Shown here: piece after piece, positions 1 through 7,472 of the stretch | Layout: the number at the start of each line of letters is the position of its first letter | Position numbering within the stretch: the first letter of the stretch is position 1 | DNA from: JAFDZV01 sp966128725 | Lineage (GTDB): Bacteria > Bacteroidota > Ignavibacteria > OLB7 | Length of the DNA: 14,383 nt | Direction: 5' to 3' | Assembly (NCBI GenBank): GCA_966128725.1 | Contig: CBHYLN010000139.1 | Location: 1 to 14,383 of the forward strand | Position numbers and translations under genes: made by a program | The notes under the pieces: generated by a model | What the model was told of the DNA's origin: nothing | Database searches by the model: none | Seen by the model: the letters and a program-made list of their open reading frames with translations, nothing else

Positions 1-1800
1 CATCAACGGCATCATGATTGGATACTCCGCAACCCGCGCCGAGAACAGATCGATCGTCCGCCGCGCCTTTTCCTGCAAATCGGTATCGTACAGGACCCGC
101 CCAAGCCGTAAAAGATTCAGCGCCATCACCGAGTTGCCGGCCGGTTCGGCTCCGTCGTGATCGCCCTTGGTGCGCACAAGCACACTGGGATCGTTGCCGG
201 AAGTCATGAAATAGCCGCCGTGCTCCTCGTCCCACAGCAAATCGCCGGCCCATCGTACCAACTGCTCGGCATTGCGGAGATATCGCACATCAAATGTGGC
301 ATCGTACAGATCCAGCAACCCGGCGGCCACAAAGGCATAGTCATCCAGATATCCGGCAAACCGAACCTCGCCGTCCTTCATGCGATGCATAAGCTGGTTG
401 CCGACAATCATCGTTGACAACATGGTATCGGCCGCTCGCGACGCCAATTCGGCATACCGGGGACGGCCAAGCGCCATCGCGGCACGCGCCAATCCGGAGA
501 TCATCAGCCCGTTCCACGATGCCAGAATCTTTTCATCACGATGCGGACGAACGCGACCCTGACGAACCTGAAACAGCAGGGATCGCACCGAAGCAAGCAG
601 ATCGGCAACATCCGCCTCGCTGGTTCCCATGCGCCCGGCAACCGCGGCCATTGTTGCGCTGGTGTGAAGAACGTTCATGCCGTGCTCGAAATTGCCCTCG
701 GCGGTAATCCCATAGTAGTGCGTTACCGCATCAAGCTGGCGTGGCTCCAGAATCTCCGCCAACTCGCGAAGCCGCCACGCGTAAAACTTCCCTTCAACGC
801 CCTCGCTGTCGGCATCCTCGGCCGAATAGAACAGCCCGTCGGGGTTCATCAGATCCCGTTCAAGGTATGTCACGGTCTGATCGATCACCTCGGCAAGCAT
901 CGGATCACCGGTAATCCGGTACGTGTCGGCATACACCGCAACAAGCTGCCCCTGGTCGTACAGCATCTTCTCGAAATGCGGAACGCGCCACTCGGCATCC
1001 ACCGAGTACCGGGCAAAGCCGCCGCCAAGTTGGTCGTACATGCCGCCGAAGGCCATCCGCTGCTCGGTGTGCCGGACCATGTCAAGCGATCGGCCATCAT
1101 CGCCGAAGGCATGCCACCGCAGAAGGAATTCCAGAATCGAGGGCCGCGGGAACTTGGGGGCGCCACTGAAACCACCGAACCGTGGGTCGTAACTCCGCTC
1201 AAGCTGTTCAAAGCACAACGCGGCCAGCGCATCGGCAGTCACGCCTGGCCCCTGGGGCGCGGCAAGCACGGCATGTTTCTCCACAGCCCGCATGATCGCC
1301 TGCGACGTACGATCCACCTTTTCGCGCTCATCGGTCCACGCAGCATGCAACGATCTCAGCGCATCCCGGAAGCTTGGGCGCCCATACGCCGCGCGCGGTG
1401 GGAAATACGTTCCCACGTAGTACGGCTCCAGCTCGGGTGTCAGCCAGGCCGAGAGCGGCCAGCCGCCGTTGCCGTTGATCGCCTGCGCGGCGGTCATGTA
1501 CACGGTGTCCACATCCGGCCGTTCCTCCCGATCCACCTTGATGTTGATGAACAGCTCGTTCATCATGCGGGCGGTTTCCGGGTCCTCGAACGACTCGCGC
1601 TCCATCACATGGCACCAATGGCAGGTGGAGTATCCAATCGAAAGGAAGATCGGCTTGTTCTCGGCTCGGGCACGGGCAAAGGCCTCCTCGCCCCACGGAT
1701 ACCAGTCCACGGGATTATAGGCGTGTTGCTGCAGATAGGGCGAGCGTTCGCCGATAAGCCTGTTCGGGGTTCGGTTTGCTGTGTCGTGCATTGTTGGCAT
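1..1800 (-). CDS. Thioredoxin-fold DUF255 / SPATA20-like protein, 3' end cut by window edge
   Basis: This is a homologue of B. subtilis YyaL and mammalian SPATA20. An N-terminal thioredoxin-like domain (about residues 10-170) is followed by an alpha/alpha-barrel related to N-acylglucosamine 2-epimerases. The opening matches the family: NRLIGERSPYLQQHAYNPVDW (residues 13-33, split here only for naming), then a CHWC motif at residues 60-63 in the position of a thioredoxin CxxC. VDREERPDVD and NGNGGWPLS follow at about 89-98 and 109-117. Later family motifs include GGMYDQLGGGFARYSVD, HFEKMLYDQ and ILASWNGLMISGL. 600 codons are visible against a usual 670-700 residues, so the C-terminus is missing. 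The start is the ATG at 1800; an in-frame ATG at 1791 is equally possible, and a stop lies upstream. Neither has a clear ribosome site. The biochemical role of the family is poorly known; redox or sugar-related activity has been proposed. Confidence 0.95.
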   Translation of the reverse strand, partial: MPTMHDTANRTPNRLIGERSPYLQQHAYNPVDWYPWGEEAFARARAENKPIFLSIGYSTCHWCHVMERESFEDPETARMMNELFINIKVDREERPDVDTVYMTAAQAINGNGGWPLSAWLTPELEPYYVGTYFPPRAAYGRPSFRDALRSLHAAWTDEREKVDRTSQAIMRAVEKHAVLAAPQGPGVTADALAALCFEQLERSYDPRFGGFSGAPKFPRPSILEFLLRWHAFGDDGRSLDMVRHTEQRMAFGGMYDQLGGGFARYSVDAEWRVPHFEKMLYDQGQLVAVYADTYRITGDPMLAEVIDQTVTYLERDLMNPDGLFYSAEDADSEGVEGKFYAWRLRELAEILEPRQLDAVTHYYGITAEGNFEHGMNVLHTSATMAAVAGRMGTSEADVADLLASVRSLLFQVRQGRVRPHRDEKILASWNGLMISGLARAAMALGRPRYAELASRAADTMLSTMIVGNQLMHRMKDGEVRFAGYLDDYAFVAAGLLDLYDATFDVRYLRNAEQLVRWAGDLLWDEEHGGYFMTSGNDPSVLVRTKGDHDGAEPAGNSVMALNLLRLGRVLYDTDLQEKARRTIDLFSARVAEYPIMMPLM

Positions 1801-1867
1801 TGCCACTGTGTTTGCGATCGGCGGTCATCCGCGGTTGGGGCCTGGCTTGCGCGGCCATCATAATACA

Positions 1868-1898
1868 AACGGGGCCCTCGATATTGGAGGGCCCCGTT
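1868..1898 (-). terminator. Hairpin terminator downstream of the T9SS cargo gene
   Basis: A perfect 12-bp inverted repeat (arms 1868-1879 and 1887-1898, loop gatattg) lies 33 bp past the stop codon of the secreted-protein gene. On the minus strand it is followed by a short T-rich stretch, tgtattat. The stem is GC-rich. The tail is only moderately T-rich, so it is a likely but not ideal rho-independent terminator. It also separates this gene from the DUF255 gene downstream. Confidence 0.7.
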
Positions 1899-1931
1899 CG
1901 CGACGAGACAGATGTTGTTACTGCAATCGGA

Positions 1932-3278
1932 TCAGCGGCTGACGCTGATCTTCGACGAGTAGACGTTGTCACCGGTGATCATGCGAACCATGTAGATGCC
2001 GTTGGCCAGCCCTTCGGTGGACAGAGGCACCGTGTAGCTGCCGCGCACAAAATGGCTGGAAAGAACGTTCTTGACCAACTCGCCACGCGAGTCGAACAGA
2101 TCGATCCGGACATCGTTGTTGCGGGCAAGCGCAAACGGAATCGTGGTGTTCTCACGCACCGGGTTCGGGCCAATCGTGCCAATGCCCTGCGCCTCGGCGT
2201 CCTTGCCGAAGTGGTACTTCACGCCGGAAGCGCCAACTTCAACCGAGCCGATGAAGGTCATGCCAAGGTTCATGATGGCACGCTTCTGATCGGCGCCGGA
2301 ACCGAAGACGAGCGCACGCCAGGCGCTGTACACCGAGTCCTTGCCATTGGCGCGGAACATCACCGCACCGAAGCAGAGGAAGCTGTCGATCGGGTTCTTA
2401 CGATCGTCGATGAAGGTGCCGGGATTGTCCGGGTCCTCATACACGTCACCTTCGCGGTACTCCTCCGAGCCAAGCACGCGCTCGAACTCGCGGGTATCGT
2501 ACTGGGCAACCGGCTGGGTTACCGCAGGTGCGAACTCGTTGGTGAACAACACGATCAGCGACTCGTCGGCGGCCAACGAAATCGGCTCGGTTGGCGTACC
2601 CGGATCGCCCTGCATGATCACCTCGGTTGGGTTGATCAGCGTGTCACCGGTATCGTTCACCTGCAGGGTGGTATCGATCGCTTCCGGCGAGAATTCCAGC
2701 TCGCGCACAACCGTGAGCAGCGAACGGCCGGAGGAGAAGCCCTGCGACTTGTAGGCATTGCTGCGGAAGTTGTACTTCGTCTTGTACAGCGTCAACAAAC
2801 CACCGTTCTGGCTGGGGCCATATGGGTTCTTGAAGAACGGCATGCTGAAGCCGTCAACGGTGTACTTTGTTGCGTTCTTGAACTGATCAACATATTCCTG
2901 ATCGTTCTCGAACGAGGTGTCGACCACGTTGATGATCTGCCCGTTGGCATTGTAGATACGCCCGCTGAAGAGCGAGTAGAAGTGTGTTGGACCGGGCAGG
3001 ATCTGACCGAACCCGCGCATCTCGGTGCCGCCAAGATCCAGCGGCACGGTAAGATCGCGACGGTTCGTGTCGCCCGAACGGCCAAAGCGCGACAGAACGC
3101 GCGAGAACAGCCGATAACGGTGTTCGTCGGCAACCTTGCCGAGATTGTCATGCTTCGGCTCGCCGACCGACTTGGTCTTATCCACGAGCGGCAGCATGAA
3201 CGGTTGGACGGACTGCTGAGCAACAGCCGTCGATACCATGGCAACGGACGCCAAGGCAATTGCTAGCGTTTTCTTCAT
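1932..3278 (-). CDS. Secreted protein with T9SS type A C-terminal sorting domain
   Basis: This 448-residue protein opens with a clear signal peptide (MKKTLAIALASVAMVSTAVA, cleavage probably after A20). It ends in a type A sorting domain of the type IX secretion system, about residues 367-448. The domain shows GTIGPNPVRENTTIPFAL, then DVRIDLFDSRGELV, then LANGIYMVRM and a closing basic residue; this is the pattern recognised as TIGR04183. The protein is therefore expected to cross the inner membrane by Sec and the outer membrane by T9SS, where the tail is cleaved and the protein is anchored or released. I do not recognise the roughly 340-residue middle, which is rich in Asn, Gly and acidic residues with no repeats. 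The start is the ATG at 3278, with a GGGG stretch about 10 nt upstream. The gene is probably monocistronic or follows a small ORF, and a terminator lies behind it. Confidence 0.93.
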   Translation of the reverse strand: MKKTLAIALASVAMVSTAVAQQSVQPFMLPLVDKTKSVGEPKHDNLGKVADEHRYRLFSRVLSRFGRSGDTNRRDLTVPLDLGGTEMRGFGQILPGPTHFYSLFSGRIYNANGQIINVVDTSFENDQEYVDQFKNATKYTVDGFSMPFFKNPYGPSQNGGLLTLYKTKYNFRSNAYKSQGFSSGRSLLTVVRELEFSPEAIDTTLQVNDTGDTLINPTEVIMQGDPGTPTEPISLAADESLIVLFTNEFAPAVTQPVAQYDTREFERVLGSEEYREGDVYEDPDNPGTFIDDRKNPIDSFLCFGAVMFRANGKDSVYSAWRALVFGSGADQKRAIMNLGMTFIGSVEVGASGVKYHFGKDAEAQGIGTIGPNPVRENTTIPFALARNNDVRIDLFDSRGELVKNVLSSHFVRGSYTVPLSTEGLANGIYMVRMITGDNVYSSKISVSR

Positions 3279-3292
3279 GGCGAAAAGGCCCC

Positions 3293-3302
3293 TAAACGTT
3301 TA
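3293..3302. repeat. 10-bp palindrome TAAACGTTTA before the T9SS cargo gene
   Basis: The perfect palindrome TAAACGTTTA lies 15-24 bp upstream of the ATG of the secreted-protein gene and covers the stop codon of the small upstream ORF. It could be an operator half-site pair or chance. No TAnnTTTG promoter box was found nearby. Confidence 0.4.
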
Positions 3303-3521
3303 TAGAGTATTGAGGATTGCCCGCACTGTTTCGTAAATGCAATGTTCGCGAAGATCGCACTTTTTATCTGAACTACATCCCGTCACCCAATCCATTAACG
3401 GATGGGCGGTGCGTAGGCTGCGAGCGATGCCGGCTTCATCCAGACCGGCCACCTTACACAGGACACATTGCAACAGCGCTGCATTACCAACCGGTGGGGG
3501 CGAATCGGGGTAATAATCCAT
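3300..3521 (-). CDS. Possible 73-residue Cys-rich protein, unrecognised
   Basis: This short ORF lies between ppx and the T9SS cargo gene on the same strand, 62 bp after the ppx stop. It encodes five cysteines: a CxxC at 19-22 and C49, C55 and C61 spaced as C-x5-C-x5-C. The second group sits in CSSDKKCDLREHC followed by an amphipathic tail. That spacing resembles the Fe-S ligand cluster at the end of Rrf2/IscR regulators. However, the usual N-terminal winged helix is absent and the protein is half the family length, so I do not assign a function. A GAGG stands 7 nt upstream of the ATG, inside the loop of a hairpin. Third-position GC is visibly lower than in neighbouring genes. That argues either for an unusual gene or for a chance ORF. 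The same frame stays open upstream into ppx, but that extension is antisense-like shadow. Confidence 0.4.
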   Translation of the reverse strand: MDYYPDSPPPVGNAALLQCVLCKVAGLDEAGIARSLRTAHPLMDWVTGCSSDKKCDLREHCIYETVRAILNTL

Positions 3522-3540
3522 CCCAAACCCTCGTTTGGGA
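3521..3540 (-). other. 8-bp stem with GAGG tetraloop abutting a start codon
   Basis: The arms 3533-3540 and 3521-3528 are perfectly complementary, with the loop gagg at 3529-3532. On the minus strand the loop is a Shine-Dalgarno-like GAGG, and the last base of the 3' arm is the A of the ATG of the small Cys-rich ORF. No T-run follows, so a terminator for ppx is less likely. It could be a translational control element or an mRNA end structure. Confidence 0.5.
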
Positions 3541-3583
3541 CAAAGAGACTCGATTGGAGAAACCGGCAGACCGGGGCCAGGCC

Positions 3584-5164
3584 TTACAGGGCAAGGCTTT
3601 CGGCGTGCAGATCCGGTATTGCCGGCAACACTACGCGCCGTTTGAACACTTCCTCCATCAAATCCTTCTTCCGCGTGGCGCTCCACAGTTCGAACGACGG
3701 CACGGTCCCCGGACGGCATCGCAGCGCAAAGCCGATCTCGCCGTCATCGTGCCGGACATCAACACCTTCCACGACCTGCTTGTGTGTTCGGTCCAACCCG
3801 TCGGCGACACGCAGGATGGCGCTCAGCACACGTACACGCACCTTATCGGCCTCGCGCAAGGCGGCAAACGCCGGATGCCGATTGCGAGGATGCGATTTGC
3901 GATGATACCGGGCCACGTTGGCTACAACGGCAATCTCCTCATTGGTGAACCCAAGCGCCTCGCCATGTTGGATCAGGTACTGCGAGTGCTTGTGATGCGA
4001 TGTATGCGAGATATAATAGCCGATATCATGCAGCAGCGCCGCGGCTTCCAGCAGCTCGCGCGAATTTTCCTCCAGGCCATGCAGTCCTGCCAGCGCGTCG
4101 TAGATCTCGATCGCCAGGTCGGCCACGTGCCTGCCGTGCGCCTCGTCGAAGTTGAACATGCGGCCTATGCGCATCACCGTCTCGTAGCGCAGGTCCAGCA
4201 GGCGGGCAAAACCATGGCCGTCATCCCCAACCTTGTGGATTGTATCCAGCACAATGCCTTCGCGAAGCGCGTATGTGCTGATGGTCATCGTTTCGGCGCC
4301 GCATTCCTCCAGAATAGCCGCCAGCGTCACCCCACCGGCCACGAGGATATCGGCGCGGCGAGGGTCCACCGCCGGGATGGCGGCGCGGTCGGCAAAGGTC
4401 CGCGCCTTCACTACCCGCTCCACCAACGCCTCGATTTCGCGACGCGTTACCGTGATGCCGTTCAACGACTCGGGGATGGTTTCTCCGCGCGCGGCAAGCG
4501 CCATCGCGGTATAGGTTTGGGCTGTGCCGCTGGTGGCTATCAGCGATGTCGCACCACTGCGCCGTATCTCGCTTGCGGCGTGGTAGATCTCGCCACGCAG
4601 GAAAAACGCGCACCGCTCCACTTCATCAGCCGTCACGCGCTCGTTGGGGAAGAACCGCTGCGTCATGCGGATGGCGCCAATCTTGAAGCTGTTGGCGTAG
4701 GCAATCCGGCCACGCTCGCCAACAAGGAACTCCGTGCTGCCGCCGCCGATGTCGAACAACGCGATCCGCTCGTTAAACACCGGTAACGCCTGCAGCACGC
4801 CCAGATAAATCAGGCGGGCTTCCTCGAATCCGGAAACAACCTCGATCTCGATTCCCGTCTCGTTGCGCACCCGCTCGATGAACTCGTCGCGATTGGCGGC
4901 CTCGCGAACAGCGCTGGTAGCCACCGCACGCACGGGTGAATTGGTTCGCGCGGCCACCAAGGCAAACAGCCGCATCGCAGCCACTCCGCGCTGCATGGCG
5001 GCCTCGTCGATATGTTTGATCTGCGACGGGCTTTCACCAAGCCTGACAACCACCTTCTCCTTGGTGATCACCGAAAACTTTCCGTCGCCCAACAGGCGGA
5101 CCACCACCAGGTGAAAACTGTTGGTGCCTACATCGATCGCGGCAAGTGTTTCGGGATTGATCAT
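3584..5164 (-). CDS. ppx: Exopolyphosphatase / pppGpp phosphohydrolase with HD domain (Ppx/GppA)
   Basis: This 526-residue protein has the two-part layout of the long Ppx/GppA enzymes. The N-terminal ASKHA (actin-like) phosphatase half has phosphate-binding loops AIDVGTNSFHLVV (9-21) and DIGGGSTEF (138-146). The conserved acidic pair in SGFEEARLIYLG (E114/E115) lies where E. coli Ppx has its catalytic Glu121. ALREGIVLD (299-307) closes this half. The C-terminal HD-type half has H346, LLHDIGYYISHTSH (H379-D380) and VARYHRK (418-424). These enzymes release phosphate processively from polyphosphate, and some members also convert pppGpp to ppGpp; sequence alone does not decide between them. The ATG at 5164 fits the family start exactly. 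The upstream gap to the small membrane-protein gene is 125 bp. No kinase (ppk) is adjacent. Confidence 0.95.
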   Translation of the reverse strand: MINPETLAAIDVGTNSFHLVVVRLLGDGKFSVITKEKVVVRLGESPSQIKHIDEAAMQRGVAAMRLFALVAARTNSPVRAVATSAVREAANRDEFIERVRNETGIEIEVVSGFEEARLIYLGVLQALPVFNERIALFDIGGGSTEFLVGERGRIAYANSFKIGAIRMTQRFFPNERVTADEVERCAFFLRGEIYHAASEIRRSGATSLIATSGTAQTYTAMALAARGETIPESLNGITVTRREIEALVERVVKARTFADRAAIPAVDPRRADILVAGGVTLAAILEECGAETMTISTYALREGIVLDTIHKVGDDGHGFARLLDLRYETVMRIGRMFNFDEAHGRHVADLAIEIYDALAGLHGLEENSRELLEAAALLHDIGYYISHTSHHKHSQYLIQHGEALGFTNEEIAVVANVARYHRKSHPRNRHPAFAALREADKVRVRVLSAILRVADGLDRTHKQVVEGVDVRHDDGEIGFALRCRPGTVPSFELWSATRKKDLMEEVFKRRVVLPAIPDLHAESLAL

Positions 5165-5255
5165 CGCTTCAGTGCGGTTGAGGACTGCTCGAACGGAATC
5201 GTGGAAAATAGCGCGCGGACCGCACCGCCTGGTGTTAACAAATCGTCAGCTCCCC

Positions 5256-5295
5256 GGCTGAACCCGTGCACAAGAGCAACACGGGCTGCTCAGCC
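5256..5295 (-). other. Imperfect hairpin at the end of the small membrane-protein gene
   Basis: Two complementary blocks, 5256-5261 with 5290-5295 and 5263-5268 with 5280-5285, form a 12-pair stem with a small internal loop and an 11-nt apical loop. The structure covers the stop codon of the small membrane-protein gene. No T-tract follows, so it may stabilise the mRNA end or attenuate read-through towards ppx rather than terminate. Confidence 0.35.
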
Positions 5296-5529
5296 AAGGT
5301 CGCGATAGCGGGCATCACGAATCTTGGTGTAGTCCACCAGCGTCGGAGTCCGCTTGGGCGGCGTGCGCGATTCCACCGGTTTGGCGGCGCGCCCGGGCGC
5401 TCGCCGTTGTGACTGCGTGCGGTGAGAATTGACCTTCCCGGTCAGCATCGTGCCGAACATCCGCCGTACAATGCCGCGAATGCCCCAGAACAGGACAAAT
5501 ACCACCACAACAATGACGAAGTACCGCAT
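5290..5529 (-). CDS. Small membrane-anchored protein, DUF4834-like
   Basis: This 79-residue protein has one N-terminal membrane segment (MRYFVIVVVVFVLFWGI, residues 1-17) followed by a basic, low-complexity cytoplasmic tail. It ends in VDYTKIRDARYRDLG. The build resembles the small DUF4834 proteins common in Bacteroidota: a single TM, a polar spacer and a short acidic/aromatic C-terminal motif. The assignment is by resemblance only and no activity is known. It sits between the deoxynucleoside kinase gene (100 bp upstream) and ppx (125 bp downstream) on the same strand. The start is the ATG at 5529, without a clear ribosome site. The ORF stands on its own because no longer ORF competes on either strand here. 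Confidence 0.7.
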   Translation of the reverse strand: MRYFVIVVVVFVLFWGIRGIVRRMFGTMLTGKVNSHRTQSQRRAPGRAAKPVESRTPPKRTPTLVDYTKIRDARYRDLG

Positions 5530-5629
5530 CGTGATCCGAAAACTGGTGCCTGTGCGGAGGGTGTGACGTGGCAGATTTCATGGCCACGCGGTCGATTCTG
5601 GCCATGCCGGGACGCACGGCATTACCCGG

Positions 5630-6289
5630 CTAGGCCATATGGAAGTAGCGAAGATGCGCATCCGACGGGCGGAGCACCTCCTGCACAAGCTCCTCGAACG
5701 CCGCCTCGTCGTTCACGAAATCCATCTTGGCGGTATTGACGATCAGGATGGGAGCGCCCGTGTAATGGAAGAAGTATTTGGTGTATGCTTCGGACAGATC
5801 GCGCAGATATCCCACGGTAATGGATTCCTCCATCGCCCGCCCACGATTGCGAATGTTGCCGATCAGCCGGCTAAGCCCGCTTTGCAGATACACCACCAGA
5901 TCGGGCCTCGGCACGGTACCCTCCAACGCCGTCACCACCGAATCGTACAGCCCCAGCTCGTGCTCGCTCAGCGTAAGCGACGCAAAGATCCGATCCTTGT
6001 CGAAGATGTAGTCGCTGATGACGTAGTCGTAAAACAGGTCGAGCTGGCGGAATTCCTGCTGTTGCCGATACCGGCTGAGCAGGAAGAAAATCTGCGTCTG
6101 GAAGGCGTAGCGTTTGGCGTCGCGGTAGAAATCCGGGAGGAATGGGTTGTCCTCGAAGCGTTCCAGCACAAGGCGACCGTTCAGGCGCTCGGCCAGCATC
6201 GTGGCAAGCGTGGTCTTGCCGGCGCCGATCACCCCTTCAATCGCTATATAACGCGGACGTGGCATTGCTGCGGAGCTGGATTGGCTCAT
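5630..6289 (-). CDS. Deoxynucleoside kinase (dAdo/dGuo/dCyd kinase family)
   Basis: This 219-residue enzyme of the nucleoside salvage pathway phosphorylates deoxynucleosides with ATP. The P-loop is GVIGAGKTTLA (19-29). The substrate-binding Glu in VLERFEDNPFLPDFY (41-55) is as in bacterial deoxyadenosine/deoxyguanosine kinases. QTQIFFLLSRYRQ (64-76) and ISDYIFDKDRIFA (91-103) are the family core, with the D93/R100 pair matching the DR-type catalytic motif. RNRGRAMEESI (147-157) is the arginine-rich lid. Exact base preference cannot be read from these motifs. The ATG at 6289 gives an N-terminal tail of about 10 residues; the in-frame ATG at 6265 (MPRPRYIAIEG) would give the more usual start. 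A GA-repeat tract (about 6302-6313) lies in the leader. The gene follows folK by 108 bp. Confidence 0.93.
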   Translation of the reverse strand: MSQSSSAAMPRPRYIAIEGVIGAGKTTLATMLAERLNGRLVLERFEDNPFLPDFYRDAKRYAFQTQIFFLLSRYRQQQEFRQLDLFYDYVISDYIFDKDRIFASLTLSEHELGLYDSVVTALEGTVPRPDLVVYLQSGLSRLIGNIRNRGRAMEESITVGYLRDLSEAYTKYFFHYTGAPILIVNTAKMDFVNDEAAFEELVQEVLRPSDAHLRYFHMA

Positions 6290-6397
6290 AGAGGGCGATA
6301 CGAGAGAGAGAGGAACGCGCGGACAAACCGTTGACCATCTGGTCGCAAGTTATGAAGGATCCGTCAGGTGGCAACCACATCAACCACCGTCCCCGGA

Positions 6398-6985
6398 TCA
6401 GCGATCGGCCTGAGCGTCCCACGGGCGAACACCCGTTGTGCTGATTGCCGTGGCAAGCTCGGATATCCGGCGATGCAACACCGGGTGCACCGCATCCGGC
6501 GCAATCTCGGCCAACGGCACCAGCACAAACGCACGAAGATGCATCTGCGGATGCGGCACCGTCAGTTCCGCGCCGGAGAGTTCCAGATCGCCGAACAGCA
6601 GTATGTCGATATCGATCTCCCGCTCGTGCCACTTCGCGCGGGGCCGCCGCCCAAGGGCACGCTCGATGGCCCGGAGGCGCGCAAGCAGGCGTTGCGGGGA
6701 ACGCGTGGTCTCCAGCGCAACGGCATTGTTCAGGAATTCCGGCTGATCCTCATACCCCACCGGCTCGGTTGCGTACAGCCCTGAGACACGGATCAACCGC
6801 ACCCCATCGCTGGCGGCAATCAGCTTCACGGCTCGTGCAATCGTGCCGGCCCGATCGCCAAGGTTCGCGCCAAGCGAAAGATACACCAGCCGTGGCGGCG
6901 CGTCCGCCGGCGGGGTTGCGCCGAGGGCCGGATTGCCGGTCGCCGGATCCCCGGTCGCCGATTCGCTTGCCGTACTACCGATCAT
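6398..6985 (-). CDS. folK: 2-amino-4-hydroxy-6-hydroxymethyldihydropteridine diphosphokinase (FolK)
   Basis: FolK transfers pyrophosphate from ATP to 6-hydroxymethyl-dihydropterin in folate synthesis. All family motifs are present: YLSLGANLGDR (35-45), YATEPVGYEDQPEFLNNAV (71-89), then a basic WHEREIDIDILLF stretch (119-131) whose D125 and D127 correspond to the Mg-binding Asp pair, and VPHPQMHLRAFVLVPLAEI (143-161). The 195-residue product is longer than the usual 160 because of a roughly 30-residue Ala/Pro/Gly N-terminal extension. That extension is partly built from a 15-bp tandem duplication. The ATG at 6985 is preceded by AAGG at 5-nt spacing and lies 11 bp after the folB stop, so the two genes are very probably co-transcribed and act on successive pterin intermediates. 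Confidence 0.96.
   Translation of the reverse strand: MIGSTASESATGDPATGNPALGATPPADAPPRLVYLSLGANLGDRAGTIARAVKLIAASDGVRLIRVSGLYATEPVGYEDQPEFLNNAVALETTRSPQRLLARLRAIERALGRRPRAKWHEREIDIDILLFGDLELSGAELTVPHPQMHLRAFVLVPLAEIAPDAVHPVLHRRISELATAISTTGVRPWDAQADR
6931..6960 (-). repeat. Two-copy 15-bp tandem repeat inside the folK N-terminus
   Basis: The units 6931-6945 and 6946-6960 are identical at 13 of 15 positions (gatTGccggtcgccg and gatCCccggtcgccg, differences in capitals). They encode ATGNP and ATGDP on the minus strand. The repeat keeps the reading frame and lengthens the non-conserved N-terminal tail of FolK. Confidence 0.85.
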
Positions 6986-6996
6986 GATCGCCTTGG

Positions 6997-7407
6997 TTAT
7001 TCACCCGTGTTTGCGTTGCGCATGACACGGGTCTCCACCTCAACCGCCCGGATAACGCCGTCGATCGGCACCGAGAGCTTCCGCAGGCGCACGGTTACTC
7101 CGTGGGCAATCGCGAATCGCTCCAGAATCGCCGAAGCAATTGCGCCCACCAACGACTCCAGCAGACGGCGGTTGGTCCCGGTCAGAATATCCCGGGCAAC
7201 CTCGTACACTTCCTGATAGTTCACCGTATCGGCCACATGATCCGAAGCGGCCGCGGCCGTTATGTCCGCGAGGATCTCGACGTCGAAACTGTAGCGCCCA
7301 CCGATAGTACGCTCGGCCTCACCAACGCCGTGGCGGGCATAAACTTCGGCGCCGATGATACGAATGCTGGAGAGGTTCATGCCTGTTCGGATACGGTTGT
7401 CGTTCAT
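6997..7407 (-). CDS. folB: Dihydroneopterin aldolase (FolB)
   Basis: FolB cleaves 7,8-dihydroneopterin to 6-hydroxymethyl-dihydropterin and glycolaldehyde, the step just before FolK. The 136-residue frame shows IIGAEVYARHGVGEAERTIG (18-37), FDVEILADI (41-49), DTVNYQEVYEVA (60-71), RRLLESLVGAIA (80-91, with the pterin-anchoring Glu84) and RLRKLSVPIDGV (107-118, with the conserved Lys110). The ATG at 7407 has AGGA 9 nt upstream. The ATG at 7380 (MNLSSIRI) gives a more usual 127-residue protein and cannot be excluded. The same frame stays open far upstream through the glycosyltransferase gene, but that part is antisense-frame noise. The stop is 11 bp before folK, and the gap to the upstream glycosyltransferase gene is 65 bp. 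Confidence 0.95.
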   Translation of the reverse strand: MNDNRIRTGMNLSSIRIIGAEVYARHGVGEAERTIGGRYSFDVEILADITAAAASDHVADTVNYQEVYEVARDILTGTNRRLLESLVGAIASAILERFAIAHGVTVRLRKLSVPIDGVIRAVEVETRVMRNANTGE

Positions 7408-7472
7408 GCGAAGGGTTCCTGCCGGCCGCAAGGACCGCCGGAGTTGGGGGCGCCCCTGCCTTGGCAGCAGGA

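Noticed and set aside
541..4786. Long plus-strand ORFs of 440, 496 and 489 codons (541-1863, 1776-3266, 3317-4786)
   Set aside because: They lie antisense to the DUF255, T9SS-cargo and ppx genes, show no family motifs, and arise from the GC-rich codon pattern of the opposite strand.
5567..5629. Short GC hairpins downstream of the deoxynucleoside kinase gene
   Set aside because: Several competing 6-bp stems without a T-tract; at this GC content they are not distinguishable from chance.
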